From CAKRPJ01 sp934376955 (GTDB lineage Bacteria > Bacillota > Clostridia > Lachnospirales > Lachnospiraceae), in NCBI GenBank assembly GCA_934376955.1, contig CAKRPJ010000009.1:17083-81082 (forward strand): DNA of 64,000 bases, given 5' to 3'. Below are positions 6,926 to 16,744 of the stretch, in pieces (positions within the stretch are counted from its first letter, which is position 1; every line of letters starts with the position of its first letter). Under the pieces are notes generated by a model. It saw nothing but the letters and a program-made list of their open reading frames with translations, searched no databases and was not told where the DNA came from. The position numbers and the translations under genes were made by a program.

Positions 6926-9154
6926 ATGTTTAAGAGTTTTTCTATGGAGCTTGCCGGACGTACTCTTACTGTTGAAGTAGGACGTGTGGCAAAACAGGCA
7001 AACGGTGCAGCATTAATGCACTATGGCGATACAGTTGTTCTTTCTACCGCAACTGCATCGGATAAGCCGAGAGACGGGATCGATTTCTTCCCGTTAAGTG
7101 TAGAGTACGAAGAAAAATTATACGCAGTAGGAAAGATCCCGGGCGGATTCACAAAGAGAGAGGGAAAGGCTTCCGAGAATGCGATCCTTACCTCCCGTGT
7201 TATCGACCGTCCGATGCGTCCGCTGTTCCCGAAGGATTACAGAAACGATGTTACACTGGACAACATCGTTATGTCTGTTGATCAGGAATGCAGCCCGGAG
7301 CTTACCGCAATGCTCGGTTCCGCTATCGCAACCTGCATTTCCGATATCCCCTTTGATGGCCCGTGTGCAACAACACAGGTCGGCATGATCGATGGTGAAT
7401 TTATCATCAACCCGACTGCTGCACAGAAGAAGGTATCTGATCTCGCATTAACCGTTGCCTCCACAAGAGAAAAGGTTATCATGATCGAGGCCGGTGCCAA
7501 CGAAGTATTAGAGCAGACGATGATCAATGCGATCTTTAAGGCTCACGAGGTAAACCAGGAGATTATCCGCTTTATCGACAGGATCGTTGCTGAGTGCGGA
7601 AAAGAAAAGCATACCTACGAGAGCTGTGCGATCCCGGAGGAGCTTTTTGCAGCAATTATGGACATCGTTCCGCCCCAGGAGATGGAAGAAGCTGTATTTA
7701 CAGACGAAAAGCAGAAGCGGGAGGAAAATATCCGTGCGATCACAGAGCGCCTGGAGGAGGCCTTTGCAGAGAACGAGGAGTGGCTCCCGCTTATCGGAGA
7801 TGCTGTTTACCAGTATCAGAAGAAGACAGTCAGAAAGATGATTTTAAAGGATCACAAGCGTCCGGATGGCCGCCGTATCGACGAGATCCGTCCGTTAGCA
7901 GCGGAGATCGATATTTTACCGCGCGTTCACGGCTCCGGCATGTTTACCCGCGGACAGACCCAGATCTTAAACGCATGTACTCTGGCACCGCTTTCCGAGG
8001 CACAGCGTCTTGACGGTCTGGATGAGAATGAAACAACAAAGAGATATATGCACCACTACAATTTCCCGTCCTTCTCTGTAGGTGAGACAAAGCCCTCCAG
8101 AGGCCCGGGACGCCGTGAGATCGGTCATGGAGCCCTTGCTGAGCGTGCTCTTGTTCCGGTACTTCCGAGCGAGGAAGAATTCCCGTATGCGATCCGTACC
8201 GTATCCGAGACAATGGAATCCAATGGTTCCACATCTCAGGCAAGTATCTGTGCATCCTCTTTATCCTTAATGGCAGCAGGTGTTCCGATCAAGTCTATGG
8301 TAGCCGGCATCTCCTGCGGTCTGGTAACAGGTGCAACAGATGATGATTATCTTGTGCTTACCGATATCCAGGGACTGGAAGACTTCTTCGGCGATATGGA
8401 CTTTAAGGTAGGCGGCACTCATAAGGGTATTACTGCGATCCAGATGGATATCAAGATCCACGGACTGACCCGCCCGATCATCGAGGAGGCGATCAGACGC
8501 TGCCGTGAAGCCCGTGTATACATTATGGACAACATCATGGCTCCGGTAATCTCCGAGCCGAGAAAAGAGCTGTCCAAGTATGCTCCGAAGATCTCCCAGA
8601 TCATGATCGATCCGGCAAAGATCGGTGATGTAGTCGGCAAGCAGGGTAAGGTCATCAACGGAATCATTGCAGAAACAGGCGTAAAGATCGATATTACAGA
8701 TGATGGTGCAGTCAACGTTTGCGGCACAGATCAGGAAATGATCGACCGTGCGATCTCCATCATTAAGAACATTGTTACCGACGTGGAAGCAGGAATGATC
8801 TTTACCGGAAAGGTCGTAAGGATCATGGAGTTTGGCGCATTTGTAGAGCTGGCGCCGAATAAGGATGGTATGGTTCACATCTCCAAGCTGTCGGACAAGC
8901 GTGTGGCAAAGGTTGAAGACGTTGTCAATATCGGTGACGAGGTTACGGTAAGAGTCACAGAGGTAGATCGCATGGGCAGGATCAATCTGACCATGAGACC
9001 GGAGGATATGACTGCTGATCTGGATAAGCTGACACAGCCGCAGCGCCGCGAGGAGAGAAGGGATCGTGGTGACCGTAGAGATGGTGACCGCAGAGACCGT
9101 TCCGACAGACGGGAGCGTTCAGATAAGAAAGAGAAAAAAGAAGACAACGAATAA
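6926..9154 (+). CDS. pnp: Polynucleotide phosphorylase
   Basis: 742 residues. PNPase degrades RNA 3' to 5' by phosphorolysis and is a trimeric core part of the RNA degradosome. Two RNase PH domains flank a helical linker, followed by a KH domain (~residues 555-615, VVGKQGKVINGI) and an S1 domain (~620-690, GAFVELAPNKDGMVHIS). The last ~35 residues are an unusual Arg/Asp-rich tail of DRRD/GDRR repeats ending in Lys/Glu. The start at ATG 6926 has AAAAGGAGA upstream. A long hairpin in its leader suggests autoregulation. Confidence 0.97.
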   Translation: MFKSFSMELAGRTLTVEVGRVAKQANGAALMHYGDTVVLSTATASDKPRDGIDFFPLSVEYEEKLYAVGKIPGGFTKREGKASENAILTSRVIDRPMRPLFPKDYRNDVTLDNIVMSVDQECSPELTAMLGSAIATCISDIPFDGPCATTQVGMIDGEFIINPTAAQKKVSDLALTVASTREKVIMIEAGANEVLEQTMINAIFKAHEVNQEIIRFIDRIVAECGKEKHTYESCAIPEELFAAIMDIVPPQEMEEAVFTDEKQKREENIRAITERLEEAFAENEEWLPLIGDAVYQYQKKTVRKMILKDHKRPDGRRIDEIRPLAAEIDILPRVHGSGMFTRGQTQILNACTLAPLSEAQRLDGLDENETTKRYMHHYNFPSFSVGETKPSRGPGRREIGHGALAERALVPVLPSEEEFPYAIRTVSETMESNGSTSQASICASSLSLMAAGVPIKSMVAGISCGLVTGATDDDYLVLTDIQGLEDFFGDMDFKVGGTHKGITAIQMDIKIHGLTRPIIEEAIRRCREARVYIMDNIMAPVISEPRKELSKYAPKISQIMIDPAKIGDVVGKQGKVINGIIAETGVKIDITDDGAVNVCGTDQEMIDRAISIIKNIVTDVEAGMIFTGKVVRIMEFGAFVELAPNKDGMVHISKLSDKRVAKVEDVVNIGDEVTVRVTEVDRMGRINLTMRPEDMTADLDKLTQPQRREERRDRGDRRDGDRRDRSDRRERSDKKEKKEDNE

Positions 9155-9182
9155 TCTGTCCTGACAGATCGTTGCGTATCAT

Positions 9183-9260
9183 AAAAAAGAGTATTACCTC
9201 GTGGGGGTAGGAAATCCTAATGGAGATCCTGCACACCGCCCGGGGCGATACTCTTTTTTA
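9183..9260. terminator. Bidirectional terminator between pnp and the TauE-type gene
   Basis: Outer stem AAAAAAGAGTAT (9183-9194) pairs perfectly with ATACTCTTTTTT (9248-9259), giving T runs on both strands for the converging genes. The loop is unusually long, about 53 bases, and can itself form small hairpins (TACC/GGTA; GGA/TCC twice; GCCC/GGGC). Confidence 0.7.
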
Positions 9261-9268
9261 AATCCGCT

Positions 9269-10033
9269 TTACATGGTGATAATCTCACCGAGAACCTTGA
9301 TAAAGAAGATAACAAGAACCACCATCATCAAGGGCTTGACAAATCTGGCGCCGCCCTTATCGAAGCATTTGCTTCCGAGATAATTTCCGGCAATACTGAA
9401 GATTCCTGCAGCGAGGCCGATCAGGAAGATGACCTTTCCATTCAAAAGATAAACAGTAAGGGCTGCTACATTGGTGGTCAGATTGATCGCCTTTGTGATG
9501 CCGTTTGCTTCCTTTAAATTCATGTGGGCTGCACCGGTAAGAAGGAGGATCAGAAAGGTTCCTGTTCCGGGGCCGTAAAAGCCATCATAGATACCGAGAA
9601 AAAAGGCAGTCAAAGCACTGAAAAGGATCGTTTTATGGAGAGGGAAGGCTTCCTTTTCTCCGATAAAGGGCTTGCCGAAGGTAAGATAAAGAGCAGTACA
9701 TGGGAGAACCACAAGGATTAGACGTTTAAAATAGTAGTCATCCAGATGCAGGGCCAGATTTGCACCGAGGGAGGAACCGATCAGTGCGGTTATAATACAG
9801 AAGAATGCGTTTTTCCATGCGATATATCCATTTTTTGCATAGCGGACAGTCGTGAGGAGAGTCCCCATTCCGGAGCTGAGCTTGTTTGTTCCGATCGCAA
9901 AGTGTACGGGAAAGCCGGCGATCATGTAAGCCGGGAGAGAGATCAGACCGCCGCCTCCGGCCACTGCATCAACAAAGCCGGCAAGAAATACGAGGGGGCA
10001 GACGATCAGAAAGTGTATCAGGTGTAATTCCAT
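9269..10033 (-). CDS. TauE/SafE family (UPF0721) membrane permease
   Basis: 254-residue polytopic membrane protein with 7-8 hydrophobic segments. It carries the TauE/SafE N-terminal signature GFVDAVAGGGGLISLP and the half-repeat GIYDGFYGPGTGTF. Family members are proposed exporters of sulfite, sulfoacetate or related organosulfur anions. It is divergent from the O-acetylhomoserine sulfhydrylase gene, so a link to sulfur metabolism is plausible but not shown. Confidence 0.85.
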   Translation of the reverse strand: MELHLIHFLIVCPLVFLAGFVDAVAGGGGLISLPAYMIAGFPVHFAIGTNKLSSGMGTLLTTVRYAKNGYIAWKNAFFCIITALIGSSLGANLALHLDDYYFKRLILVVLPCTALYLTFGKPFIGEKEAFPLHKTILFSALTAFFLGIYDGFYGPGTGTFLILLLTGAAHMNLKEANGITKAINLTTNVAALTVYLLNGKVIFLIGLAAGIFSIAGNYLGSKCFDKGGARFVKPLMMVVLVIFFIKVLGEIITM

Positions 10034-10060
10034 GGTGTTATTTCTCCTTTGGTGTAGTGT

Positions 10061-10105
10061 TTACCTCAGTCGAGAATCGAGAAGGTTCAGACTGAGATAA
10101 ATTCC
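10061..10105 (-). repeat. Palindromic repeat in the leader of the TauE-type gene
   Basis: Arms TTACCTCAGT (10061-10070) and ACTGAGATAA (10091-10100) pair in 9 of 10 positions around a 20-base loop. The right arm, ACTGAGATAAA, is the core of a repeat also seen near 22925 and 63605, and in variant form on the other strand near 11600. Positioned in the 5' leader of the minus-strand gene. Confidence 0.5.
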
Positions 10106-10110
10106 CTGAT

Positions 10111-10139
10111 AATATAGCACAGGCAGGAAAAAAATGCAA
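10111..10139 (-). promoter_or_regulatory. Candidate sigma-A promoter of the TauE-type gene
   Basis: On the minus strand: TTGCAT, 17 bases, TATATT. The transcript would include the palindromic repeat just downstream. Confidence 0.5.
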
Positions 10140-10205
10140 TAAAATGAAGATTTGAGGTACCTTCTGAAATAGCTTCAACCTATAACCAGATATGCTCTTT
10201 CAATA

Positions 10206-10235
10206 TTAGACTATAGGTGCGTAGCGTGATATTAT
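10206..10235 (+). promoter_or_regulatory. Weak candidate promoter of the sulfhydrylase gene
   Basis: TTAGAC, 18 bases, TATTAT, about 45 bases before the start codon. An inverted pair CCTATA (10179) and TATAGG (10212) brackets the -35 region and could be an operator. No S-box, T-box or cysteine-responsive leader was recognised. Confidence 0.3.
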
Positions 10236-10280
10236 GATTTCAGGTTCAAGAGATACTACAGACATCAGGAGGGACGCAAT

Positions 10281-11585
10281 ATGGCAGATATCAGAGATTC
10301 TAAAAACTGGAGCTTTGAAACAAAACAGCTCCATATCGGACAGGAACAGGCAGACCCGGTGACAGACGCAAGAGCCGTCCCGATCTACGCGACAACATCG
10401 TATGTATTTCATAATTCTCAGCACGCAGCAGACCGTTTCGGACTTAAGGATGCAGGCAATATTTACGGCAGATTGACAAACCCTACAGAGGATGTGTTTG
10501 AACAGAGGATCGCCTCGCTGGAAGGCGGAACAGCTGCTCTGGCTGTCGCATCCGGAGCTGCTGCCATCGCTTACACATTTCAGGCTCTGGCAAAGGCCGG
10601 GGAACACATTGTGGCATCTAAGACGATCTATGGCGGAACATATAACTACCTTGCCCATACATTCCCATTAAATAACGGAGTGACGACAACCTTCGTGGAT
10701 CCCTTTGAGGAAGGCTCCTTTGAAGCGGCAATCCGGGAAAATACAAAGGCGATCTTTGTGGAAACCCTCGGAAACCCCAACTCCAATCTGGTGGATCTTG
10801 AAAAATTAGCAAAGCTTGCTCATGCTCACGGGATCCCGCTGGTTGTGGACTCCACCTTCGCAACCCCCTATCTGATCCGTCCCATCGAGTACGGAGCGGA
10901 TATCGTTGTTCATTCGGCTACAAAGTTTATTGGAGGCCATGGCACTGCGATCGGAGGTGTCATTATCGACGGCGGCTCCTTTGACTGGAAGGCATCCGGA
11001 AAATATCCGTGGATCTCGGAGCCGAATCCCAGCTATCACGGTGTTTCCTTTGCAGATGCGGCCGGAAAGGCAGCCTTTGTGACCTATATCCGTGCGGTGA
11101 TCTTAAGAGATACAGGTGCAACCCTTTCCCCATTCCATGCATTTTTATTCCTTCAGGGCCTTGAAACCTTGTCCCTGCGGGTGGAGCGTCATGTGGAAAA
11201 CGCATTAAAGATCGTGGATTATCTGGCTCATCATCCGCAGGTGGAGGCGGTTCATCACCCGTCACTGGAAACGGAGCCCACTCATGAGCTCTATAAGAAG
11301 TATCTCCCCAACGGCGGCGGCTCCATCTTTACCTTCGAGATCAAGGGGGATGCAAAAACAGCACAGAAATTTATTGATAATCTGGCGATTTTTTCCCTGC
11401 TTGCCAATGTGGCGGATGTAAAATCTCTTGTGATCCATCCGGCAACAACGACCCATAGCCAGTGTACGGAGGCGGAGCTTGAGGAGCAGGGGATCAAGCC
11501 GAATACGATCCGTCTTTCTATCGGAATCGAAAAGGCGGAGGATCTGATCGCAGCGCTGGATGCAGCATTTAAGGCGGTCAGGTAG
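10281..11585 (+). CDS. metY: O-acetylhomoserine sulfhydrylase (PLP-dependent)
   Basis: 434 residues of the Cys/Met metabolism PLP family. It converts O-acetylhomoserine plus sulfide to homocysteine in direct sulfhydrylation for methionine synthesis, and some members also act on O-acetylserine. The PLP lysine lies in HSATKFIGGHG. N-terminal ETKQLHIGQ and the length of ~430 separate it from cystathionine gamma-synthases (~380-400). Ribosome site AGGAGGGA precedes the ATG. It is a single-gene unit ended by the hairpin at 11629. Confidence 0.92.
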   Translation: MADIRDSKNWSFETKQLHIGQEQADPVTDARAVPIYATTSYVFHNSQHAADRFGLKDAGNIYGRLTNPTEDVFEQRIASLEGGTAALAVASGAAAIAYTFQALAKAGEHIVASKTIYGGTYNYLAHTFPLNNGVTTTFVDPFEEGSFEAAIRENTKAIFVETLGNPNSNLVDLEKLAKLAHAHGIPLVVDSTFATPYLIRPIEYGADIVVHSATKFIGGHGTAIGGVIIDGGSFDWKASGKYPWISEPNPSYHGVSFADAAGKAAFVTYIRAVILRDTGATLSPFHAFLFLQGLETLSLRVERHVENALKIVDYLAHHPQVEAVHHPSLETEPTHELYKKYLPNGGGSIFTFEIKGDAKTAQKFIDNLAIFSLLANVADVKSLVIHPATTTHSQCTEAELEEQGIKPNTIRLSIGIEKAEDLIAALDAAFKAVR

Positions 11586-11594
11586 CTTAAGGTA

Positions 11595-11621
11595 AAATTT
11601 GTCTCAGTGGAAGTTCGACTT
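11595..11621 (-). repeat. Variant copy of the ACTGAGATAAA repeat
   Basis: On the minus strand it reads CTTCCACTGAGACAAATTT, close to the CTTCGACTGAGATAAAC core of the copy near 63600. Located between the metY stop and its terminator. Confidence 0.4.
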
Positions 11622-11628
11622 GAAAAAC

Positions 11629-11658
11629 AGAGCACTCTTTTATAGGGTGCTCTTTTTA
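11629..11658 (+). terminator. Terminator of metY
   Basis: Stem AGAGCAC (11629-11635) / GTGCTCT (11647-11653), short T-rich loop, then TTTTTACT. Confidence 0.75.
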
Positions 11659-11698
11659 CTCTATAGGAAAGAAAATCTGACAAAAACAGTTTAATTGG

Positions 11699-11727
11699 TT
11701 GCCATTTGAACAAAATTTACTTATAAT
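11699..11727 (+). promoter_or_regulatory. Sigma-A promoter of the mgtE unit
   Basis: TTGCCA at 11699-11704 and a perfect TATAAT at 11722-11727, spacer 17. It sets the transcript start ~275 bases upstream of mgtE, which implies a long leader. Confidence 0.75.
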
Positions 11728-11765
11728 GGAAGCTGGATTGATAAAAGAAAGGAAGTGAACACATA

Positions 11766-11876
11766 ATGGAAGGTCGAAGTAGAAAGACGGAGGCAGATGC
11801 CCACCCTGAACCTGTGGCAATAGATGTAATGGTGTGCTGCCATTATGTGTATTGCCGTAATCGGTTTTCCGGCTGA
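11766..11876 (+). CDS. Possible 36-residue leader peptide upstream of mgtE
   Basis: An ATG with GGAAG ten bases upstream opens a 36-codon frame. Its middle reads EADAHPEP, an alternation of acidic residues, His and Pro, and its end is CCHYVYC, rich in Cys and His. Acidic/proline leader peptides upstream of enterobacterial Mg2+ transporters make translation sensitive to Mg2+, and a similar use is conceivable. The frame overlaps stems of the folded leader RNA, so its codons may merely reflect RNA structure. No family is recognised. Confidence 0.4.
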   Translation: MEGRSRKTEADAHPEPVAIDVMVCCHYVYCRNRFSG

Positions 11877-11990
11877 ACGTGTCAGGATCGATTCTGATTC
11901 TTTCTTGACCGGTCTGCCTCCATGCTGGAAAAGGTCAGTGCTGCTGACCTCGGAATAAAATATCCGATCTTATGTAGATAAGACCCGGAT
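11789..11990 (+). promoter_or_regulatory. Folded leader RNA of mgtE, class not recognised
   Basis: Closing stem GGAGGCAGA (11789-11797) / TCTGCCTCC (11913-11921), nine perfect pairs, encloses a hairpin GGCAATA/TATTGCC with inner AATGG/CCATT (11816-11856) and further pairing. Two more hairpins follow: AGGTCAG/CTGACCT near 11932-11949, and ATCCG-TCTTAT/ATAAGA-CGGAT at 11962-11990, just before the mgtE ribosome site. A Mg2+ sensor would be expected here, but I do not see the conserved M-box (ykoK) core. The last hairpin could control access to the ribosome site. Confidence 0.55.
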
Positions 11991-12010
11991 TAGTATGGAG
12001 GAAATGAATA

Positions 12011-13378
12011 ATGTCAAATGAATTTATGGAAGCTGTGGATACAGAAAGACTCCTCACTCTTGCAGAGGAGAAAAAGTATCGACAGCTCAAAACAGAGCTT
12101 TTAGAGCTGAATGAGGTGGACATCGCTTCCTTTATCGAGGAGCTGGATTCAGAGCGTACCGTGATCGTGTTCCGGATGCTTCCTAAGGCGCTGGCTACCG
12201 ATGTTTTTGCAGAGCTTCCTGTTGAAAAGCAGAAGCATATTATCAACAGCATCACAGATAAGGAGCTTTCCGAAATCGTAGAGGAGCTTTATCTCGATGA
12301 TGCCGTCGATATGTTAGAGGAGCTTCCTGCGACAGTGGTACGCCGTGTTCTGAAAAATACCACACCGGATACAAGAAAGCTTATCAACCAGTTTTTAAAA
12401 TATCCGGAAAACAGTGCCGGCAGTATCATGACAGCCGAATATGTCGGTTTAAAAAAGAATATGACGGTGGAGCAGTGCTTTGCCTATATCCGGCATCACG
12501 GAGTAGATTCCGAGACGATCTATACCTGCTATGTGATGGATGAGAAACGTCAGTTAGACGGCGTCGTGACAGTTAAGGATCTTCTGATGAATCCTTACGA
12601 AACGAGAGTCGGAGACATCATGGACACCCATGTGATCAAGGTCACGACGACCGAGGATCAGGAAGCCGTCGTCGAAATGATGAACAAGTACAATCTCATC
12701 TGTATTCCTGTCGTTGACAGTGAGGACAGACTGGTCGGTATCATCACTGTCGATGATGTCATGGATGTCATGGAGGAGGAGGCAACAGAGGACTTCGAGA
12801 AGATGGCCGCTATGCTGCCGAGTGAAAAGCCGTACCTGAAAACAGGAGTATTCCAGCTGGCAAAGAACAGGATCCCATGGCTTTTGATCCTGATGCTCTC
12901 CAGCACCATTACGGGCGGTATCCTTGTCAAGTATGAAAACGCCTTTAACGCGATCCCCCTTCTTGTAAGCTTTATCCCGATGTTAATGGATACAGGAGGA
13001 AACTGCGGCAGCCAGTCAAGTACCATGATAATCCGTGGTATGGCAGTCGGTGAGATCGATCCGGCCGATATTATTAAGGTTCTCTGGAAAGAAATGCGGG
13101 TCGGAATGGTCGTAGGATTTGTTCTGGCAGTCGTCAACTTCGCCCGCCTTATGATCCAGTATCCGGGAAATACGATGATCTGCCTTACCGTTGTACTCAG
13201 CGTATTCTGTACCGTGATCGTTGCCAAGGCGATCGGCTGTTCTCTGCCGATCGGCGCAAAGGTCTTAAAGCTCGACCCGGCGATCATGGCATCTCCCATG
13301 ATCACGACCATCGTGGATGCGGTAAGCCTGATGGTTTATTTTAACCTTGCCTGCCATCTGCTGGATATGACAGTATAA
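12011..13378 (+). CDS. mgtE: Magnesium transporter MgtE
   Basis: 455 residues. The N-terminal helical MgtE_N domain (~1-130) and two CBS domains (~135-260) form the cytosolic Mg2+ sensor that gates the channel. The C-terminal third has five membrane helices with the conserved [13 protein letters not shown] pore motif. Length and order match characterised MgtE. GGAGG at 11998-12002 sets the ATG start. The ~275-base folded leader suggests control of expression by ion level, in addition to gating of the protein. Confidence 0.96.
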   Translation: MSNEFMEAVDTERLLTLAEEKKYRQLKTELLELNEVDIASFIEELDSERTVIVFRMLPKALATDVFAELPVEKQKHIINSITDKELSEIVEELYLDDAVDMLEELPATVVRRVLKNTTPDTRKLINQFLKYPENSAGSIMTAEYVGLKKNMTVEQCFAYIRHHGVDSETIYTCYVMDEKRQLDGVVTVKDLLMNPYETRVGDIMDTHVIKVTTTEDQEAVVEMMNKYNLICIPVVDSEDRLVGIITVDDVMDVMEEEATEDFEKMAAMLPSEKPYLKTGVFQLAKNRIPWLLILMLSSTITGGILVKYENAFNAIPLLVSFIPMLMDTGGNCGSQSSTMIIRGMAVGEIDPADIIKVLWKEMRVGMVVGFVLAVVNFARLMIQYPGNTMICLTVVLSVFCTVIVAKAIGCSLPIGAKVLKLDPAIMASPMITTIVDAVSLMVYFNLACHLLDMTV

Positions 13379-13424
13379 AAACATACAACAATATAAAAAT
13401 AAAAAGATTCGAGGAGAATTTGTA

Positions 13425-14882
13425 ATGACAAAAGTTAGAACAAGATTTGCACCGAGCCCTACAGGACGGATGCATGTGGGAAATTTAAGAACAGCTCTTT
13501 ATACGTACCTGATCGCAAAGCATGAGGGCGGCGATTTTATCCTCCGCATCGAGGATACGGATCAGGAGCGTCTTGTCGAGGGTGCTGTGGATATCATCTA
13601 CCGCACTCTGGAAAAGACAGGTCTAATCCATGATGAAGGCCCGGATAAGGATGGCGGATACGGCCCGTATGTTCAGAGTGAACGCCAGAAGGCCGGAATC
13701 TACATGGAATATGCGAAAAAGCTGGTGGAAAAAGGAGAGGCATACTACTGCTTCTGTACCCAGGAGCGTCTGGATTCTCTTAAGAAAACAGTAAACGGTG
13801 AGGAGATCATGGTTTATGACAAACACTGTCTGAACCTTTCCAAAGAGGAGGTAGAAGCAAACTTAAAGGCAGGAATGCCCTTTGTTATCCGTCAGAACAA
13901 CCCGCGTGAAGGAACGACTACCTTCCATGACGATATCTATGGTGATATTACGGTAGACAATTCTGAGCTGGACGATATGGTATTGATCAAATCAGACGGC
14001 TTCCCGACATATAACTTTGCAAACGTAGTGGACGATCACCTCATGGGGATCACACACGTTGTCAGAGGAAATGAGTATCTGTCCTCCTCTCCGAAATATA
14101 ATCGTCTTTACGATGCCTTCGGCTGGGAGATCCCGGTGTATGTGCATTGTCCGACGATCACAAATGAGGAGCATAAAAAGCTGAGCAAGAGAAGCGGCCA
14201 TTCCTCCTTTGAGGATCTGATCGAGCAGGGCTTCCTTACAGAGGCAGTTGTAAACTTTGTTGCCCTTCTCGGATGGTCTCCGGCCAGCAATCAGGAATTC
14301 TTTACGCTGGAGGAGCTGGTAAAGGAATTTGATTACCACAACATGAGCAAATCTCCGGCAGTTTTCGACATGACAAAGCTCCGCTGGATGAACGGCGAAT
14401 ATATGAAGAAGATGGATTTTGACAGCTTCTATGAGCTTGCAAAGCCCTATCTGGAGGAGGTCATCAAAAAGCCCCTGGATTTAAAGAAGATCGCTGCAAT
14501 GGTCAAGACAAGAATCGAGGTATTCCCGGATATCGCACCGCAGATCGATTTCTTTGAAGCACTTCCGGAATATGATCCGGAGATGTATGTTCATAAGAAG
14601 ATGAAAACAACGAAGGAAACAGCTCTTGAAACATTAAAGGATGTCCTTCCGATCCTTGAAGCTCAGGAGGATTATTCCAACGATGCACTGTATGCAGCTC
14701 TCTCCGGATATGTGACGGAAAAGGGCGTAAAGACAGGCTTTGTTATGTGGCCGATCCGTACTGCTGTTTCCGGAAAGCAGATGACTCCGGCGGGAGCAAC
14801 AGAGATCATGGAGGTACTCGGAAAAGAGGAATCTCTTAACAGGATCCGCAAGGGGATCGAGCTTCTTGAAAATGGAATTTAA
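13425..14882 (+). CDS. gltX: Glutamyl-tRNA synthetase
   Basis: 485 residues, class I synthetase that charges tRNA-Glu (and, in organisms with GatCAB, often tRNA-Gln). The HIGH motif is HVGN in [11 protein letters not shown] and the KMSKS motif is KLSKR near residue 250. The catalytic Rossmann core and the helical anticodon-binding C-terminal half are complete. The start has GAGGAG upstream. Its 3' end overlaps the helicase start by 11-17 bases. Confidence 0.97.
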   Translation: MTKVRTRFAPSPTGRMHVGNLRTALYTYLIAKHEGGDFILRIEDTDQERLVEGAVDIIYRTLEKTGLIHDEGPDKDGGYGPYVQSERQKAGIYMEYAKKLVEKGEAYYCFCTQERLDSLKKTVNGEEIMVYDKHCLNLSKEEVEANLKAGMPFVIRQNNPREGTTTFHDDIYGDITVDNSELDDMVLIKSDGFPTYNFANVVDDHLMGITHVVRGNEYLSSSPKYNRLYDAFGWEIPVYVHCPTITNEEHKKLSKRSGHSSFEDLIEQGFLTEAVVNFVALLGWSPASNQEFFTLEELVKEFDYHNMSKSPAVFDMTKLRWMNGEYMKKMDFDSFYELAKPYLEEVIKKPLDLKKIAAMVKTRIEVFPDIAPQIDFFEALPEYDPEMYVHKKMKTTKETALETLKDVLPILEAQEDYSNDALYAALSGYVTEKGVKTGFVMWPIRTAVSGKQMTPAGATEIMEVLGKEESLNRIRKGIELLENGI

Positions 14883-16743
14883 TGATGCACAGAAAACCGC
14901 ACTTTCCCACAGAGACGGGCCGATGATGGTCTTAGCCGGTCCCGGTTCAGGAAAGACGACGGTGATCACACACAGGATAAAAAGATTGCTGGAGCAGGGC
15001 GTAAGCCCCTCCGGCATTCTTGTTATAACCTTTACGAAAGCGGCTGCCAGAGAAATGAAGGAGCGCTTTTTTTCGTTGATGAAGCAGGAAGGGGAAAATT
15101 CCGAAAGAGTATCTGAGGCGGAGGCGGTGAGCTTCGGAACATTCCATGCCGTCTTTTATCATATCCTCCGGCTTGCCTATGGATTTTCCGGCAATAACAT
15201 TATCAGCGAGGAAGATAAAAAGAAATATTTTAAGGATTTTATCGAAGCCTCCGGGCTGGATGTGGAGGACACAGGAGAATTTATCGCAGCACTGATCAAT
15301 GAGATCAGCTATGTAAAAGGGAACCGGATCGATTCGGCCTGCTATTACTCCGGAAACTGTCCGGAGGAGTGGTTTAAAAAGCTGTATGCCGGTTACGAGG
15401 ATATGCTGAGGGATAAGGGAAAGCTGGATTTTGATGATATGCTGGTCTTATGCTATGAGCTTTTTTCGGAACGCCGGGATATTTTATCTGCATGGCAGAA
15501 AAAATACAAATACATACTGGTGGATGAATTTCAGGATATCAACCGGCTTCAGTACGAGATCGTCAAGATGCTGGCCCTCCCGGAAAATAATCTTTTTATC
15601 GTCGGTGATGACGATCAGTCGATCTACCGTTTTCGCGGTGCAAGGCCGGAGATCATGCTGGGCTTTGAAAAGGACTTTCCCGGAGCCAAAAGAGTGCTGC
15701 TGGCAGAAAACTACCGTTCCACAAGAGATATCGTAGAGACCTCGCTGCGCCTTATTTCCCACAACAAAGTCCGCTTTGAAAAGAAGCTGCTCCCGACGCA
15801 CGGCGCCGGAAGGCCGGTAGATATCAACGTCTATAAAAATCCGGTGGAGGAGGCGGAAGCCATAGCCAGAAGGATCCGGCAGTATGAACAGGCAGGTTAT
15901 CCATATACGGATATGTCTGTCTTATTCCGTACCGGCATCAGCTCGGGACTTTTGGCGGAAAAGCTGATGGAGTACAATATCCCGTTTATTATGAGGGATG
16001 TGATCCCAAATTTCTACAGCCATTGGATCGCAAAGGATATGCTTTCTTATTTAGAGCTCGGAAACGGCGGAAGGAAGCGGAGCGATTTCTTTCGGATCAT
16101 GAACCGCCCGAAGCGTTATCTGAGCCGGGATGCCTTTGAGACACCGGAGGTATCCCTTGAGGCAGTCAGAGCCTATTACCGGGATCGTGACTGGATGGAT
16201 GAAAGACTTTGTGATTTGGAGACACATCTGCGTATCATCGGGCGTCTGAAGCCGGCAGCGGCCATCAATTATATCCGCAGATCGGTAGGGTACGACGGAT
16301 ATTTAAAAGAATATGCGGAATTTCGCCGTCTGAAACCGGAGGAGCTTTATGAGGTCGCGGACAGGCTGATGGAAAGTGCTTCCGGTTTTTCCGGTCTGGA
16401 GGAATGGAAGGAGCATATCCGTCAGTATGAGGAGACACTGAAGGATCGGCGCGAGGATGTGGCCGGGGTCACTCTTTCTACCATGCACAGCGCAAAGGGG
16501 TTGGAATACAGGATCGTGTTTATCGCCGATGTCAATGAAGGGGTCATCCCCCATCACAAGGCCGGGCTTCCGGCTGATATCGAGGAGGAACGGCGGCTGT
16601 TTTATGTTGCCTTGACACGGGCGAAGGAGCGCCTTCATCTCTGTGCGGTCAGGGAAAGATATCACAGGGATCAGGAATTATCCCGTTTTATCGGGGAGTG
16701 CCGCATGAAAAAGCCGGTTAAGGAAGAACGGAGGAATATATAA
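14866..16743 (+). CDS. UvrD/PcrA-like superfamily 1 DNA helicase
   Basis: 625 residues. SF1A helicase with Walker [10 protein letters not shown], motif [10 protein letters not shown], motif [16 protein letters not shown], motif IV NYRS, and motif V-VI region [14 protein letters not shown]...[10 protein letters not shown]. It is ~100 residues shorter than PcrA/UvrD, mainly at the C-terminus, so it may be a Rep-like repair accessory and not the housekeeping PcrA. Start choice: TTG 14866 lies ten bases after an AGGGG, while ATG 14872 lies too far for it; either is possible. It overlaps gltX, implying co-transcription. Confidence 0.88.
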   Translation: MKMEFNDAQKTALSHRDGPMMVLAGPGSGKTTVITHRIKRLLEQGVSPSGILVITFTKAAAREMKERFFSLMKQEGENSERVSEAEAVSFGTFHAVFYHILRLAYGFSGNNIISEEDKKKYFKDFIEASGLDVEDTGEFIAALINEISYVKGNRIDSACYYSGNCPEEWFKKLYAGYEDMLRDKGKLDFDDMLVLCYELFSERRDILSAWQKKYKYILVDEFQDINRLQYEIVKMLALPENNLFIVGDDDQSIYRFRGARPEIMLGFEKDFPGAKRVLLAENYRSTRDIVETSLRLISHNKVRFEKKLLPTHGAGRPVDINVYKNPVEEAEAIARRIRQYEQAGYPYTDMSVLFRTGISSGLLAEKLMEYNIPFIMRDVIPNFYSHWIAKDMLSYLELGNGGRKRSDFFRIMNRPKRYLSRDAFETPEVSLEAVRAYYRDRDWMDERLCDLETHLRIIGRLKPAAAINYIRRSVGYDGYLKEYAEFRRLKPEELYEVADRLMESASGFSGLEEWKEHIRQYEETLKDRREDVAGVTLSTMHSAKGLEYRIVFIADVNEGVIPHHKAGLPADIEEERRLFYVALTRAKERLHLCAVRERYHRDQELSRFIGECRMKKPVKEERRNI

Positions 16744-16744
16744 T

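Noticed and set aside
8267..8878. 203-codon open frame antisense to pnp
   Set aside because: It is the reverse shadow of highly biased pnp codons; no start signal, no domain.
10140..10280. S-box (SAM) riboswitch before metY
   Set aside because: No SAM-I core or terminator hairpin; only a short inverted pair around the candidate promoter.
11734..12010. M-box (ykoK) riboswitch upstream of mgtE
   Set aside because: Expected from the downstream gene, but I could not find the conserved core elements by eye; left as an unassigned structured leader.
12658..13311. 217-codon frame antisense to mgtE
   Set aside because: It mirrors the hydrophobic membrane part of MgtE on the other strand and shows no independent features.
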